Source: Eubacteriales bacterium (GTDB lineage Bacteria > Bacillota > Clostridia > Lachnospirales > Lachnospiraceae). From it: DNA of 64,000 nucleotides. A program made the translations under genes and the position numbers. The stretch lies in contig JAUNPS010000004.1 of assembly GCA_030536575.1 (NCBI GenBank), forward strand, positions 62,001 through 126,000, given 5' to 3'. Under the pieces are notes generated by a model. It had not been told where the DNA came from and did not search any database. It saw nothing but the letters and a program-made list of their open reading frames with translations. Of the stretch, positions 52,079-60,417 are shown in pieces. Position 1 is the stretch's first letter. Every line of letters begins with the position of its first letter.

Positions 52079-52115
52079 ACGCTCTGCCGGGTTTAAAGCC
52101 AGGCAGGGCGTATTT
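52079..52115 (+). terminator. Hairpin between binding-protein and glycosidase genes
   Basis: ACGCTCTGCC (52079-52088) pairs with GGCAGGGCGT (52102-52111) with one mismatch and is followed by TATTTT. It is probably a partial terminator inside the operon, since the glycosidase RBS is only 20 bases further. Confidence 0.65.
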
Positions 52116-52142
52116 TAAAATACCAGAATAGGGGGACGGGCA

Positions 52143-55100
52143 ATGAACAGCCAATGGACAGAACAGGAATTTCAAAATCCTCCGGCCAGGTTCCGGGGCG
52201 CGCCCTTCTGGGCGTGGAATAACCGCCTGGAAAAAGAAAAGCTCAAAAAACAGATCGGCTATTTTAAAGAAATGGGAATGGGCGGATTCCATATCCATTG
52301 CCGGACAGGGCTGGATACGGAATATCTTGGAAAGGAATTTTTAGAATGCGTCGCAGAGTGCGCCGAAGAGGGCAGAAAGCAGGGATTATATACCTATCTC
52401 TATGATGAAGACCGCTGGCCCTCCGGCGCGGCAGGCGGAAAAGTGACGAAAGAGGAGGCGTACCGGAGCCGCTTTTTCGCGTTTGTCCCGGACGGCGAAG
52501 CAGAAGTGTGTCCGGAAGGGAAGCTTTTGGGGAGCTATCGGATTACCCTGAAGGACGGATACCTGGAAAGCTATCGTTTCGCGGAGAAAGGAGAGCAGGG
52601 AGACGGAATCTGGAGACTGTATCTTCAGACGGCAAAGCCCTCGCCCTGGTTTAATAACCAGACCTACCTGGATACGCTGAACAAAAAAGCGGTAGAACGT
52701 TTCCTGGAAGTGACCCATGAAACTTACTATACACTGCTGGGAGAGGAATTCGGCAAAACCATTCCGTCAATTTTTACCGACGAGCCCCAGTTCCAGCGAA
52801 AAGAAACCCTCGCCTTCGCGGAAGAAAAAAAGACGCTGATCCTGCCCGGTACGGATTCCTTCGAAGCATTTTACCGGGAAAGATATGGGGAAAGCTTCCT
52901 GGAACATTTCCCAGAGGTGGTCTGGGAGCTGCCGGACGGGCAGGTATCGGCGGCGCGCTACCAGTATCATGACGGGATTGCGGAGCTGTTTGCAACTTCC
53001 TTCGCAGATACAATCGGAAGCTGGTGCAGGGAACATCATCTGATGCTGACCGGGCACATGATGGAAGAACCCACGCTTCTGAGCCAGACCTCGGCGCTGG
53101 GGGAGGCCATGCGTTCCTACCGCGGTTTTCAGCAGCCGGGAATCGATATGCTGTGCGACTGGCGGGAATATACGACCGCGAAACAGGCCCAGAGCGCGGC
53201 GCATCAGTACGGCTGTCCGGGCGTTCTAAGCGAGCTTTACGGCGTGACAAACTGGGATTTTGATTTCCGGGGGCATAAGCTGCAGGGAGACTGGCAGGCC
53301 GCCTTGGGCGTTACCAGGCGGGTGCACCATCTGGCTTGGGCGAGCATGGAAGGGGAGGCGAAACGGGACTACCCGGCTCCGATTTTTTACCAGTCTGCCT
53401 GGTATCAAGCATATAAAATGGTGGAAGACCATTTTGCCCGTGTCAATACGGCGCTGATGCGCGGAAAGCCCAGGGTGCGCATCGGGGTCATCCACCCGGT
53501 GGAGAGCTATTGGCTGCATTTCGGCCCCAGGGAACAGACCGCCCAGATCCGGGAGATCCTGGAAAAAAATTTCCGGGATGTGACGGAGTGGCTGCTGTTC
53601 GGGAATCTGGACTTTGATTTTCTGGCGGAGTCCCTGCTTCCGGGGCAGAACGTACATGAAGAAGACGGGAAGCTGTGCGTGGGGGATATGCGGTATGACG
53701 TGATCCTGGTTCCGGGATGCGAGACGCTCCGCAGCACGACCATTGCGTATCTGTCCGCTTACGCCGGACACGGCGGCAACGTTCTTTTTGCCGGACAGCT
53801 GCCGGAATACGTGGATGCCAGGCCGAACCCGGAAGGAAAGCGGCTCGCCGAAAGATGCACCGTGATTCCCTTCGGCCAGGCCGCCATCCTGGAAGCCCTG
53901 GAGGCGTATCGGGAACTGGAAATCCGAAAAGCCGACGGCGGGAGGGCAGACCAGTTCCTTTTCCAGATGCGGGAGGATGGAGAAAACCGCTGGCTGTTTC
54001 TGGCGAACGTGCGGAAGCCGGAAAACCCGGATCTGCCAAGGCAGGAGCCTTACCAGATTCGGATACGGGGAAGCTGGGAGGCAGAACTTTGCGATACGCA
54101 GGACGGGACTGTCCGGAAACTTGCAGTAAACCGGAGAAATGGCTGGACGATCTTCTGGCATATTTTGGATATTCACGACAGTCTGCTGCTGCGGCTGACC
54201 CCAGCAGCCCTGGACGCGGTTCGGGAGCAGGAGCCGGTGAGCCTGCAAAGGCCCGCGCCTTCCATCCGGAAAACCATACCGCAGCCGGACAGGTATGTGC
54301 TGGAAGAACCGAATGTATTGCTTCTCGATCAATGCGAATACCGTCTGGACGAAGAACCCTGGCAGGAAACGGAAGAAATTTTAAGGATTGACAACCAGTT
54401 GCGGGAACGCTTCGGCTATCCGAAACGAATGGAGGCCATGCCGCAGCCCTGGGTGGAAAATGAAGAGGGGGATACCGCCCATACAATTGAACTGCGTTTC
54501 CGCATCTTTTCGGAAATTACCTGCGAAGGGGCGGAGCTGGTGCTGGAAAATGCAGAGGATGCGGAGATTTTCTTCCGGGACGTTCCGGTAAAGGCGGCCC
54601 CCTGCGGCTGGTTTGTGGATGAAAGCCTGAAAAGAATAAGGCTGGGAACCGTGTATCCGGGGGAAAATATCCTGCGAATCCGACGGCCCTTTGGCAGGAA
54701 GACAAATTTGGAATGGCATTATCTTTGCGGGAATTTCGGAGTGCGCGTGGCAGGCAGGAGCGCTTACCTTACCAGTCTTCCGGAAAAATTAAATTTCGGG
54801 GATTTTACGGTGCAGGGCCTTCCGTTTTATGCCGGGAATCTTTGCTATGAAACCGCTTTCCCGGTGGAAAGAGAAGGGACGTACCAGCTTCAGGCCAGTA
54901 AGTTTCGCGCGCCGCTTTTGCAGGTGTCCGTGGACGGCGGAGCGTGGAAGCCTATTGCCTATGCGCCGTATCAGGCGGAGCTTGGGGTATTAAAGCCGGG
55001 TGTGCATCAATTGAAGCTGCGCGTTTTCGGAAGCCGGGTCAATGCGTTTGGGGCCGTCCACAACTGTGACGAGACACTGGAATGGTTCGGGCCGGATGCC

Positions 55101-55217
55101 TGGCGGACGCAGGACGAGGCCTATTCCTATGAATACCAGATCAAACCCGCCGGGATCTTAAAGACGCCGGTGCTTCTGGAAAAAGCTGGACAGGATTTTG
55201 GAAACATGGCAGAATGA
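52143..55217 (+). CDS. Large GH106-like glycosidase (locus D)
   Basis: 1024 aa, a paralogue of the enzyme at 29253. Shared blocks are RFRGAPFWAWNNRLEKEKLKK, MGMGGFHIHCRTGLDTEYL, YLYDEDRWPSGAAGG, SIFTDEPQF, ELYGVTNWDFDFRGHKLQGDW, ESYWLHFGP and the C-terminal beta-sandwich. This arrangement points to the GH106 alpha-L-rhamnosidase group at superfamily level. The conserved Asp/Glu pairs in DEDRW and TDEPQ are candidate catalytic or metal-site residues. No signal peptide. It is preceded by GGGGGACGGGC, a rather poor RBS. An esterase gene follows by 30 bases, hinting at an acylated substrate. Confidence 0.75.
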   Translation: MNSQWTEQEFQNPPARFRGAPFWAWNNRLEKEKLKKQIGYFKEMGMGGFHIHCRTGLDTEYLGKEFLECVAECAEEGRKQGLYTYLYDEDRWPSGAAGGKVTKEEAYRSRFFAFVPDGEAEVCPEGKLLGSYRITLKDGYLESYRFAEKGEQGDGIWRLYLQTAKPSPWFNNQTYLDTLNKKAVERFLEVTHETYYTLLGEEFGKTIPSIFTDEPQFQRKETLAFAEEKKTLILPGTDSFEAFYRERYGESFLEHFPEVVWELPDGQVSAARYQYHDGIAELFATSFADTIGSWCREHHLMLTGHMMEEPTLLSQTSALGEAMRSYRGFQQPGIDMLCDWREYTTAKQAQSAAHQYGCPGVLSELYGVTNWDFDFRGHKLQGDWQAALGVTRRVHHLAWASMEGEAKRDYPAPIFYQSAWYQAYKMVEDHFARVNTALMRGKPRVRIGVIHPVESYWLHFGPREQTAQIREILEKNFRDVTEWLLFGNLDFDFLAESLLPGQNVHEEDGKLCVGDMRYDVILVPGCETLRSTTIAYLSAYAGHGGNVLFAGQLPEYVDARPNPEGKRLAERCTVIPFGQAAILEALEAYRELEIRKADGGRADQFLFQMREDGENRWLFLANVRKPENPDLPRQEPYQIRIRGSWEAELCDTQDGTVRKLAVNRRNGWTIFWHILDIHDSLLLRLTPAALDAVREQEPVSLQRPAPSIRKTIPQPDRYVLEEPNVLLLDQCEYRLDEEPWQETEEILRIDNQLRERFGYPKRMEAMPQPWVENEEGDTAHTIELRFRIFSEITCEGAELVLENAEDAEIFFRDVPVKAAPCGWFVDESLKRIRLGTVYPGENILRIRRPFGRKTNLEWHYLCGNFGVRVAGRSAYLTSLPEKLNFGDFTVQGLPFYAGNLCYETAFPVEREGTYQLQASKFRAPLLQVSVDGGAWKPIAYAPYQAELGVLKPGVHQLKLRVFGSRVNAFGAVHNCDETLEWFGPDAWRTQDEAYSYEYQIKPAGILKTPVLLEKAGQDFGNMAE

Positions 55218-55247
55218 ACAAAAAGGATTTCGGAGGTTTGAAAAGAG

Positions 55248-56030
55248 ATGGGACGTGTACAGCGAATCGAAAATTTGACATATCAGCCGGAAACGGGCGC
55301 GGCAGGCCTGCTGGATCTGTATCTTCCGGAAGAAACCGACTGCCGGGCGCTTCTCCTTTATTTTCACGGAGGCGGCCTGGAGGGCGGCGATAAGCGGGAC
55401 GAAGAAGCCATTTATCAGGAAATCGCCGCAAACGGGATCGTGGTCGCAAGCGCCAACTATTGCCTGTATCCCGACGCCAGATATCCCCTGTTCGTCGAAG
55501 ACGCGGCAAAAGCGGCCGCCTGGTGCCGGGAACATGTCCGCGGCTACCGGACATACGGGCAGTTTTTTATCGGGGGAACCTCCGCAGGGGCCTATCTGTC
55601 CATGATGCTCCATTTTCAGCCGGAATTTCTGGCGGCCTGCGGGGTAGAGGAAAGAGAGACGGCGGGTTACATTTTCGACGCGGGGCAGCCCACCGTTCAC
55701 TACAATGTGCTGCGGGAACGCGGCATTGATCCGGGAGCCGTCCGCATTGACGAAGCCGCACCCCTGTTCTATCTGGACGGGGAACGGCCTGCGCCTGCAG
55801 GCCAGCGCTTCCTGTTTTTCGTCTCGGACAATGATATCAAAGGAAGGCGGGAACAGAACGAACTGCTGCTTCGGACAATGGAAACCCATGGCTATTCGGA
55901 AAGCCAGCTCACCTACTGCGTCATGGAGGGATATCCGCATGTCGGGTATGTGCACCAGCAGGACGAAAAGGGAGCGTATCCTTATGCGCAGAAGATCAGC
56001 GCCTTTTGCCTGGGAAGGCCGCTTCCTTAA
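55248..56030 (+). CDS. Alpha/beta-hydrolase esterase (locus D)
   Basis: 260 aa. The fold is esterase/lipase of the HSL/acetyl-esterase kind: oxyanion motif LYFHGGGLEGGDKRDEE, nucleophile elbow GGTSAGAYLSMML, and a probable catalytic His in EGYPHVGYVHQ near the C-terminus. It probably removes acetyl or feruloyl groups from the glycan before or after the GH106-like enzyme acts. It has a GGAGG-like RBS 15 bases upstream. It is the last gene of locus D and its stop overlaps the convergent LacI gene by four bases, with no terminator between them. Confidence 0.82.
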   Translation: MGRVQRIENLTYQPETGAAGLLDLYLPEETDCRALLLYFHGGGLEGGDKRDEEAIYQEIAANGIVVASANYCLYPDARYPLFVEDAAKAAAWCREHVRGYRTYGQFFIGGTSAGAYLSMMLHFQPEFLAACGVEERETAGYIFDAGQPTVHYNVLRERGIDPGAVRIDEAAPLFYLDGERPAPAGQRFLFFVSDNDIKGRREQNELLLRTMETHGYSESQLTYCVMEGYPHVGYVHQQDEKGAYPYAQKISAFCLGRPLP

Positions 56031-57052
56031 ATCGTCGTCTCCCTCCTCACCAAAATCGGCGTAACCGTCTTATGAATCGGCGTCTCCAACGGCACGGGAC
56101 GCCGTTTCTTCCGCTCATCCATCTGCATCACCAAAAGCTCCATCGCCTCCCGCGCAATCGTCCCAATCTGCTGCCCCACCGTACTGATCGGCACAATCGC
56201 CTCCGAAGAAACCGGCGAATCGTCAAATCCCACAATCTGAAAATCCGGCGGCAGCATCCCATATTTCTTAATCAAAAGATTCAGCAAAATATTCGCATAG
56301 GTATCATTGGGCATAAAAATTCCTTTTTTGCGGCCGGGATACTTTTGGATAATCTCCTCCAACACCTGGCTGATCGTCTTCCGCGCGCTCTCGTAAGTAT
56401 TCCCCGTATCCACAAGAAGCAGTTCATGGGGCACCTGCCGCTCCTGACAGATATCCAGAAAGCCCTTGATCCGCCCGTAAGCAGGCGTTTTCTCCGGAAC
56501 ATCCGAATTCATATGGATCAAAATGTCGCATCCGCTCTTCAGAAGAAGGCTGGTCGCCTGCACGCCTCCCATATAGTTATCGGTGTTTACGCTGCACACA
56601 AATTCGTCTTCCCGCTCGATGGTAACAAGCGGAATGTTATAAGAAGCCAGCTCCTTCGAAGAAATCGTGTGGCTCAGAATAATCATGCCCTCAATCTTAT
56701 AAGCCAGCAGCTCCTGAATATACTGGCGCTCAATGTCCTTCTTTTCATTTCCGACAAAAACCAGAAACTTATAACCAAAGGTCTCATAGGTAGACAAAAT
56801 CTGATTCAGCATCTCCGAATAATAATGCAGAAACAGGTTCGGGATCAGGATTCCCACGAACTCCGTTTTCCCGTTCGCGAGAATGCGCGCCACCTTATTT
56901 TCCTTATAATTCAGGGCCTCCAAAGCCTCGGCAATGATCTGCTGGTTTTTCAGAGTCAGAGAATCCGGGTTATTAAAATAGCGGGAAATCGTGGTCTTGG
57001 AGAAATGCGTATAGCGGGCAATATCATCAAACGTTATATTTTTCTTTTCCAT
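56027..57052 (-). CDS. LacI-family repressor of the fructan operon
   Basis: 341 aa. The N-terminal helix-turn-helix and hinge (ITFDDIARYTHFSKTTISRYFNN, then ALEALNYKENKVARILANGKTEFVGILI) are typical LacI. The periplasmic-binding-like effector domain follows to the C-terminus. ATG 57052 has TGGAGTACTCTT upstream; the extra six in-frame residues further up are unlikely. It diverges from a GH32/fructokinase transport operon, and the gap contains ACCGGT-centred palindromes as operators. The ligand is probably a fructose-containing sugar or its phosphate. Confidence 0.9.
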   Translation of the reverse strand: MEKKNITFDDIARYTHFSKTTISRYFNNPDSLTLKNQQIIAEALEALNYKENKVARILANGKTEFVGILIPNLFLHYYSEMLNQILSTYETFGYKFLVFVGNEKKDIERQYIQELLAYKIEGMIILSHTISSKELASYNIPLVTIEREDEFVCSVNTDNYMGGVQATSLLLKSGCDILIHMNSDVPEKTPAYGRIKGFLDICQERQVPHELLLVDTGNTYESARKTISQVLEEIIQKYPGRKKGIFMPNDTYANILLNLLIKKYGMLPPDFQIVGFDDSPVSSEAIVPISTVGQQIGTIAREAMELLVMQMDERKKRRPVPLETPIHKTVTPILVRRETTI

Positions 57053-57082
57053 AAGAGTACTCCATATCAATTATAATGTACT

Positions 57083-57122
57083 ATTATAGCAGAAATTGAG
57101 AAACCGGTAAAGTAACCGGTTT
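57083..57122 (-). promoter_or_regulatory. LacI gene promoter with overlapping operator
   Basis: On the minus strand a -10 TATAAT lies at 57083-57088 and a weak -35 TTTACC at 57106-57111. The operator AAACCGGT (57101-57108) / ACCGGTTT (57115-57122) covers the -35, which fits autorepression. Confidence 0.65.
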
Positions 57123-57185
57123 TGTGCAAAGTAAATAAAATTCAAACCGGGAATTTGACGCTTTTCACGAAAAGGAAATAGGGTA

Positions 57186-57214
57186 TTGACGGAACGGGAA
57201 AAAGGGATTATGAT
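57186..57214 (+). promoter_or_regulatory. Promoter of the fructan operon
   Basis: TTGACG at 57186-57191 and TATGAT at 57209-57214 with a 17-bp spacer. A LacI operator begins nine bases after the -10. Confidence 0.75.
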
Positions 57215-57222
57215 GAAATCAC

Positions 57223-57240
57223 AAAGTAACCGGTTACTTT
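57223..57240. promoter_or_regulatory. LacI operator of the fructan operon
   Basis: AAAGTAACCGGTTACTTT is a perfect 18-bp palindrome over the expected transcription start. A second, overlapping copy of the half site (TTTACCGGTTACA at 57238-57250) follows directly, so two dimers may bind side by side. Confidence 0.85.
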
Positions 57241-57287
57241 ACCGGTTACACAAGGTAAAAAAAGAAAACCAAATGGAGGAACGTAAC

Positions 57288-58565
57288 ATGAAGAAAAGAA
57301 TGTGGAAAATCATGATGACCATGGCGATTGCATCTCTGGCGACCAGCGCCGTACCCTTTGCAGCATCCGCGGAAGAACCCGTAGAACTGACCATCTGGGT
57401 ACACGAAACCGAGTCCACGAACGAAGGCCAGTTATACGCCGCCCTGGTCGAAGAGTTCAACGCCCAGTTCGAAGGCCAGTATCACGCCACGATCACCCAG
57501 ATCGCCAGAAGCGGCGACGCCGGCGGATACGACGATAAAGTAAACGCAGCGATTTCCAATGGCGGCCTGCCCGACGTCTTCACCGTAGACGGCGTAACCG
57601 TAGCCGAATACGCAGACGCCGAAGCCATCGTTCCCATCGAAGAATATTTCACCGAAGAAGAACTGGCCGATTTTAACGATTCCATCATCCAGCAGGGAAC
57701 CTACGAAGGCCAGCTCTACACCCTGGGCGCCATGGACTCCTCCGTCGGTCTCTTCTATAATAAAGACATGTTCGAAGCAGCCGGCATCGAGCCCGCCACC
57801 GTGGACGATCCCTGGACCCTGGCCGAACTGGAAGAAGCGGCAGCCAAACTGACCACCGACGACTGCTACGGCATCACCATGAGCCTGGACGCGAAAGATG
57901 AGACGGCGATCTATTTCTTCCTGCCGCTGGTATACTCCCAGGGGAGCAGCGTCATTGCAGACGACGGCGAAACCGCAGAAGGCTACTTAAACGGCGAAGC
58001 GATGGTAAACCTCTTCACCTGGATCAAAGAAATGGCGGACAACGGCTACGCAAGCGCCACCCCGGCAGAAAACAGCTTCGAACTGGGACAGGCCGCCATG
58101 GCCCTCTCCGGCTCCTGGGAACCGGGCAACCTGGCCAAATTCGATATCAACTGGGGCTTAATGCCAATGCCGATCTACGATGAAAACTCCACAGCCGTTT
58201 CCGCCTGCGGTTCCTGGACATTTGCCATGAGCGCCAACTGCACAGATGAGAAAAAAGAAGGCGCAGCCGAACTGATCCGCTTCATGACCAGCGCCGACGC
58301 CGGCAGCAGAATGTACGAAGCAAACGCCATGCCGCCCTCCAGAGGAAGCGCCTTCGACGCCATCGACGCTTTCAATGAAGAACCGTTAAGCGTCTTCAAC
58401 TACCAGCTTCAGAACACCGCCGCGGCAAGACCGGTATCCGTATACTACTCCATGTTAAGCGACCAGTTTGCCACCGCAATGCAGAACGTCCTGACCGGCA
58501 TGGATGTAACCGACGCCCTGAACCAGGCAGTCGAGCAGTACAACTTCCTGGCAGACATTTTCTAA
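57288..58565 (+). CDS. Extracellular sugar-binding protein (locus E)
   Basis: 425 aa. The signal peptide (MKKRMWKIMMTMAIASLAT, cleavage near ASA-EEPV) has no lipobox cysteine. The mature part is a standard CUT1 binding protein: ELTIWVHETESTNEGQLYAALV, GGLPDVFTVDGVTVAEYAD, LSGSWEPGNLAKFDINWGLMP. ATG 57288 follows ATGGAGGA; the open frame upstream crosses the operators and is not coding. It is first in the LacI-controlled operon, and the GH32 and fructokinase genes indicate that it binds sucrose or short fructo-oligosaccharides. Confidence 0.88.
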   Translation: MKKRMWKIMMTMAIASLATSAVPFAASAEEPVELTIWVHETESTNEGQLYAALVEEFNAQFEGQYHATITQIARSGDAGGYDDKVNAAISNGGLPDVFTVDGVTVAEYADAEAIVPIEEYFTEEELADFNDSIIQQGTYEGQLYTLGAMDSSVGLFYNKDMFEAAGIEPATVDDPWTLAELEEAAAKLTTDDCYGITMSLDAKDETAIYFFLPLVYSQGSSVIADDGETAEGYLNGEAMVNLFTWIKEMADNGYASATPAENSFELGQAAMALSGSWEPGNLAKFDINWGLMPMPIYDENSTAVSACGSWTFAMSANCTDEKKEGAAELIRFMTSADAGSRMYEANAMPPSRGSAFDAIDAFNEEPLSVFNYQLQNTAAARPVSVYYSMLSDQFATAMQNVLTGMDVTDALNQAVEQYNFLADIF

Positions 58566-58637
58566 GGGAGCATCTCCTGCGTCCGGAACCCCTTCCGGGC
58601 GCGGGAACCCGCCTGAAAGAAAAGGAGGAATTTTAAA

Positions 58638-59528
58638 ATGAAGACTGCGAAGAAAAAAATGACAAAAGAAAACTGGACAGGCCTGGCCTTCATTGCCCCG
58701 GCGGTGATCCTGCTGTTCGTCTTTCTGTTCATTCCCTTTCTTCTGACTGTGGGATACAGCTTTACAAACTATAACATCCTGAAACCGGACAAAACCACCT
58801 TTACCGGCCTTACGAACTTCATCCGGCTGACCCAGGACAGCGTTTTCCTGAAAAGCATTGTAAACACCTTCGTATTCGTAATCCTGGTCGTACCGCTTCA
58901 GGTTGGCCTGGCTCTGGGCCTGGCGCTTCTGGTAAACCGGAAACTGAAAGGAATTTCCATCTTTCGTCTGGCCTTTTTCGCCCCGACCGTATTATCCCTG
59001 GTTGTAGTATCCATTCTGTGGAGCTACATCTATAATCCGAACAATGGCCTGTTAAATTCTCTGCTCGCGAACTTCGGACTTGGCCCGTTCAAATTTTTGA
59101 ATGACCCGAAAACGGCAATGCTCTGCATTGTTATCATGTCCGCATGGCAGGGCTGCGGCTTCCAGATGATGATTTTCCTGTCCGGGCTGCAGGATATTCC
59201 GACCTATCTGTACGAAGCGGCCGCGGTGGACGGCGCGACGAAATGGTCGCAGTTCTGGCACATCACGATTCCGGGACTGAAAAACATTACGGTATTCATT
59301 TCCCTGCAGATTGTCGTGAGCGCATTCCAGTTGATTATCCAGCCGATGATGATGACGGCAGGCGGCCCGCAGAATTCTACGATGACCATCGTATACGAAA
59401 TCTATCAGACCGGCTTTAAATACAATAAAATGGGCTACGGTTCCGCCATGGCACTGGTCTTCACCGTCCTGGTGCTGATCCTGACCCTGATCCAGAACAA
59501 ACTCACCAACAAGAGCAACGAAGACTAG
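58638..59528 (+). CDS. Sugar ABC transporter permease, UgpA/MalF type (locus E)
   Basis: 296 aa, six spans. N-terminal ENWTGLAFIAPAVILLFVFLFIPFLLTVGYSF and the EAA loop EAAAVDGATKWSQFWHITIP are typical of CUT1 permeases, as is the MTAGGPQNSTMTIVYEIYQ block. It follows the binding-protein gene by 72 bases, a gap containing GCGGGAACCCGCC-like dyads and the RBS AAAGGAGG. It forms a pair with the next permease. Confidence 0.9.
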   Translation: MKTAKKKMTKENWTGLAFIAPAVILLFVFLFIPFLLTVGYSFTNYNILKPDKTTFTGLTNFIRLTQDSVFLKSIVNTFVFVILVVPLQVGLALGLALLVNRKLKGISIFRLAFFAPTVLSLVVVSILWSYIYNPNNGLLNSLLANFGLGPFKFLNDPKTAMLCIVIMSAWQGCGFQMMIFLSGLQDIPTYLYEAAAVDGATKWSQFWHITIPGLKNITVFISLQIVVSAFQLIIQPMMMTAGGPQNSTMTIVYEIYQTGFKYNKMGYGSAMALVFTVLVLILTLIQNKLTNKSNED

Positions 59529-59540
59529 GAGGAACGAAAA

Positions 59541-60386
59541 ATGGATAAGAAAATGCCTGTATCGAAAAAAATCATTACTTATCTCTGCATGACCATTATC
59601 GCCCTGGTCTTCATGTTCCCGCTGATCTGGATGGTCGTTTCCTCCTTCAAGGACGACGCCATGATCTTCACGGATATTTCCAGCCTGAAAGCCTTTGTTC
59701 CAGCCTTCAAAGACGACATCCTTTTCAACTATAAAGAAGTGATGAGCAAGCTTCCGCTGGTGAAGGCAATGCTGAACTCCTTCAGCTACATTTTCTTCAT
59801 TATCCTGTTCGGCCTGATCATCAATTCCATGGCCGGCTACGCCTTCGCCAGACTGGATTTCCCGAAAAAGAACCTGATCTTTTCCGTGATCCTGGCCGTC
59901 ATGGTCATCCCGGCGCAGACCGTTATGCTGCCGCAGTTTTCCATTATTTATAAAATGGGACTGGCAAACTCCTACCTGGCCCTGATTTTACCGGCCCTGG
60001 CAAGCCCGATGTATATCTTCCTGTTCCGTCAGAATTTCATGGGAATCCCGGAGAGCATTGAAGAGGCGGCGAAGCTGGATGGAGCCAGCGCGGTGCGGAC
60101 GTTCTTCCAGTTAATTGTGCCCCTGGCGAAGCCCGTGTACGCGACGGTAGCGATTCTGATGTTCATTGCTTACTGGAACGATTTCGTATGGCCGGTTATG
60201 GTCATTTCGGACAGCTCGAAGCAGACGATTCAGATGGCATTGAGCGCACTGTTCAGCATCCAGCCGGTGAATTATGGCAATGTAATGGCAGGCCTGACCC
60301 TCGTAACAATCCCGGTACTTGTAATCTTCCTGAGCTTACAGAAATATTACGTAGCCGGTATCGCCTCCACAGGCGCAAAGAACTGA
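59541..60386 (+). CDS. Sugar ABC transporter permease, UgpE/MalG type (locus E)
   Basis: 281 aa, six spans, with the EAA loop EAAKLDGASAVRTFFQLIVP and the C-terminal LSLQKYYVAGIASTGAKN. The N-terminal TIIALVFMFPLIWMVVSSFKDD is standard for MalG-like permeases. It starts 12 bases after the previous gene with RBS TAGGAGGA. As in the other loci, no ATPase gene is present, so a shared MsmX/UgpC-like ATPase from elsewhere must power it. Confidence 0.9.
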   Translation: MDKKMPVSKKIITYLCMTIIALVFMFPLIWMVVSSFKDDAMIFTDISSLKAFVPAFKDDILFNYKEVMSKLPLVKAMLNSFSYIFFIILFGLIINSMAGYAFARLDFPKKNLIFSVILAVMVIPAQTVMLPQFSIIYKMGLANSYLALILPALASPMYIFLFRQNFMGIPESIEEAAKLDGASAVRTFFQLIVPLAKPVYATVAILMFIAYWNDFVWPVMVISDSSKQTIQMALSALFSIQPVNYGNVMAGLTLVTIPVLVIFLSLQKYYVAGIASTGAKN

Positions 60387-60417
60387 TAACCCTCAAAACG
60401 GATGACAGGAGCATACT

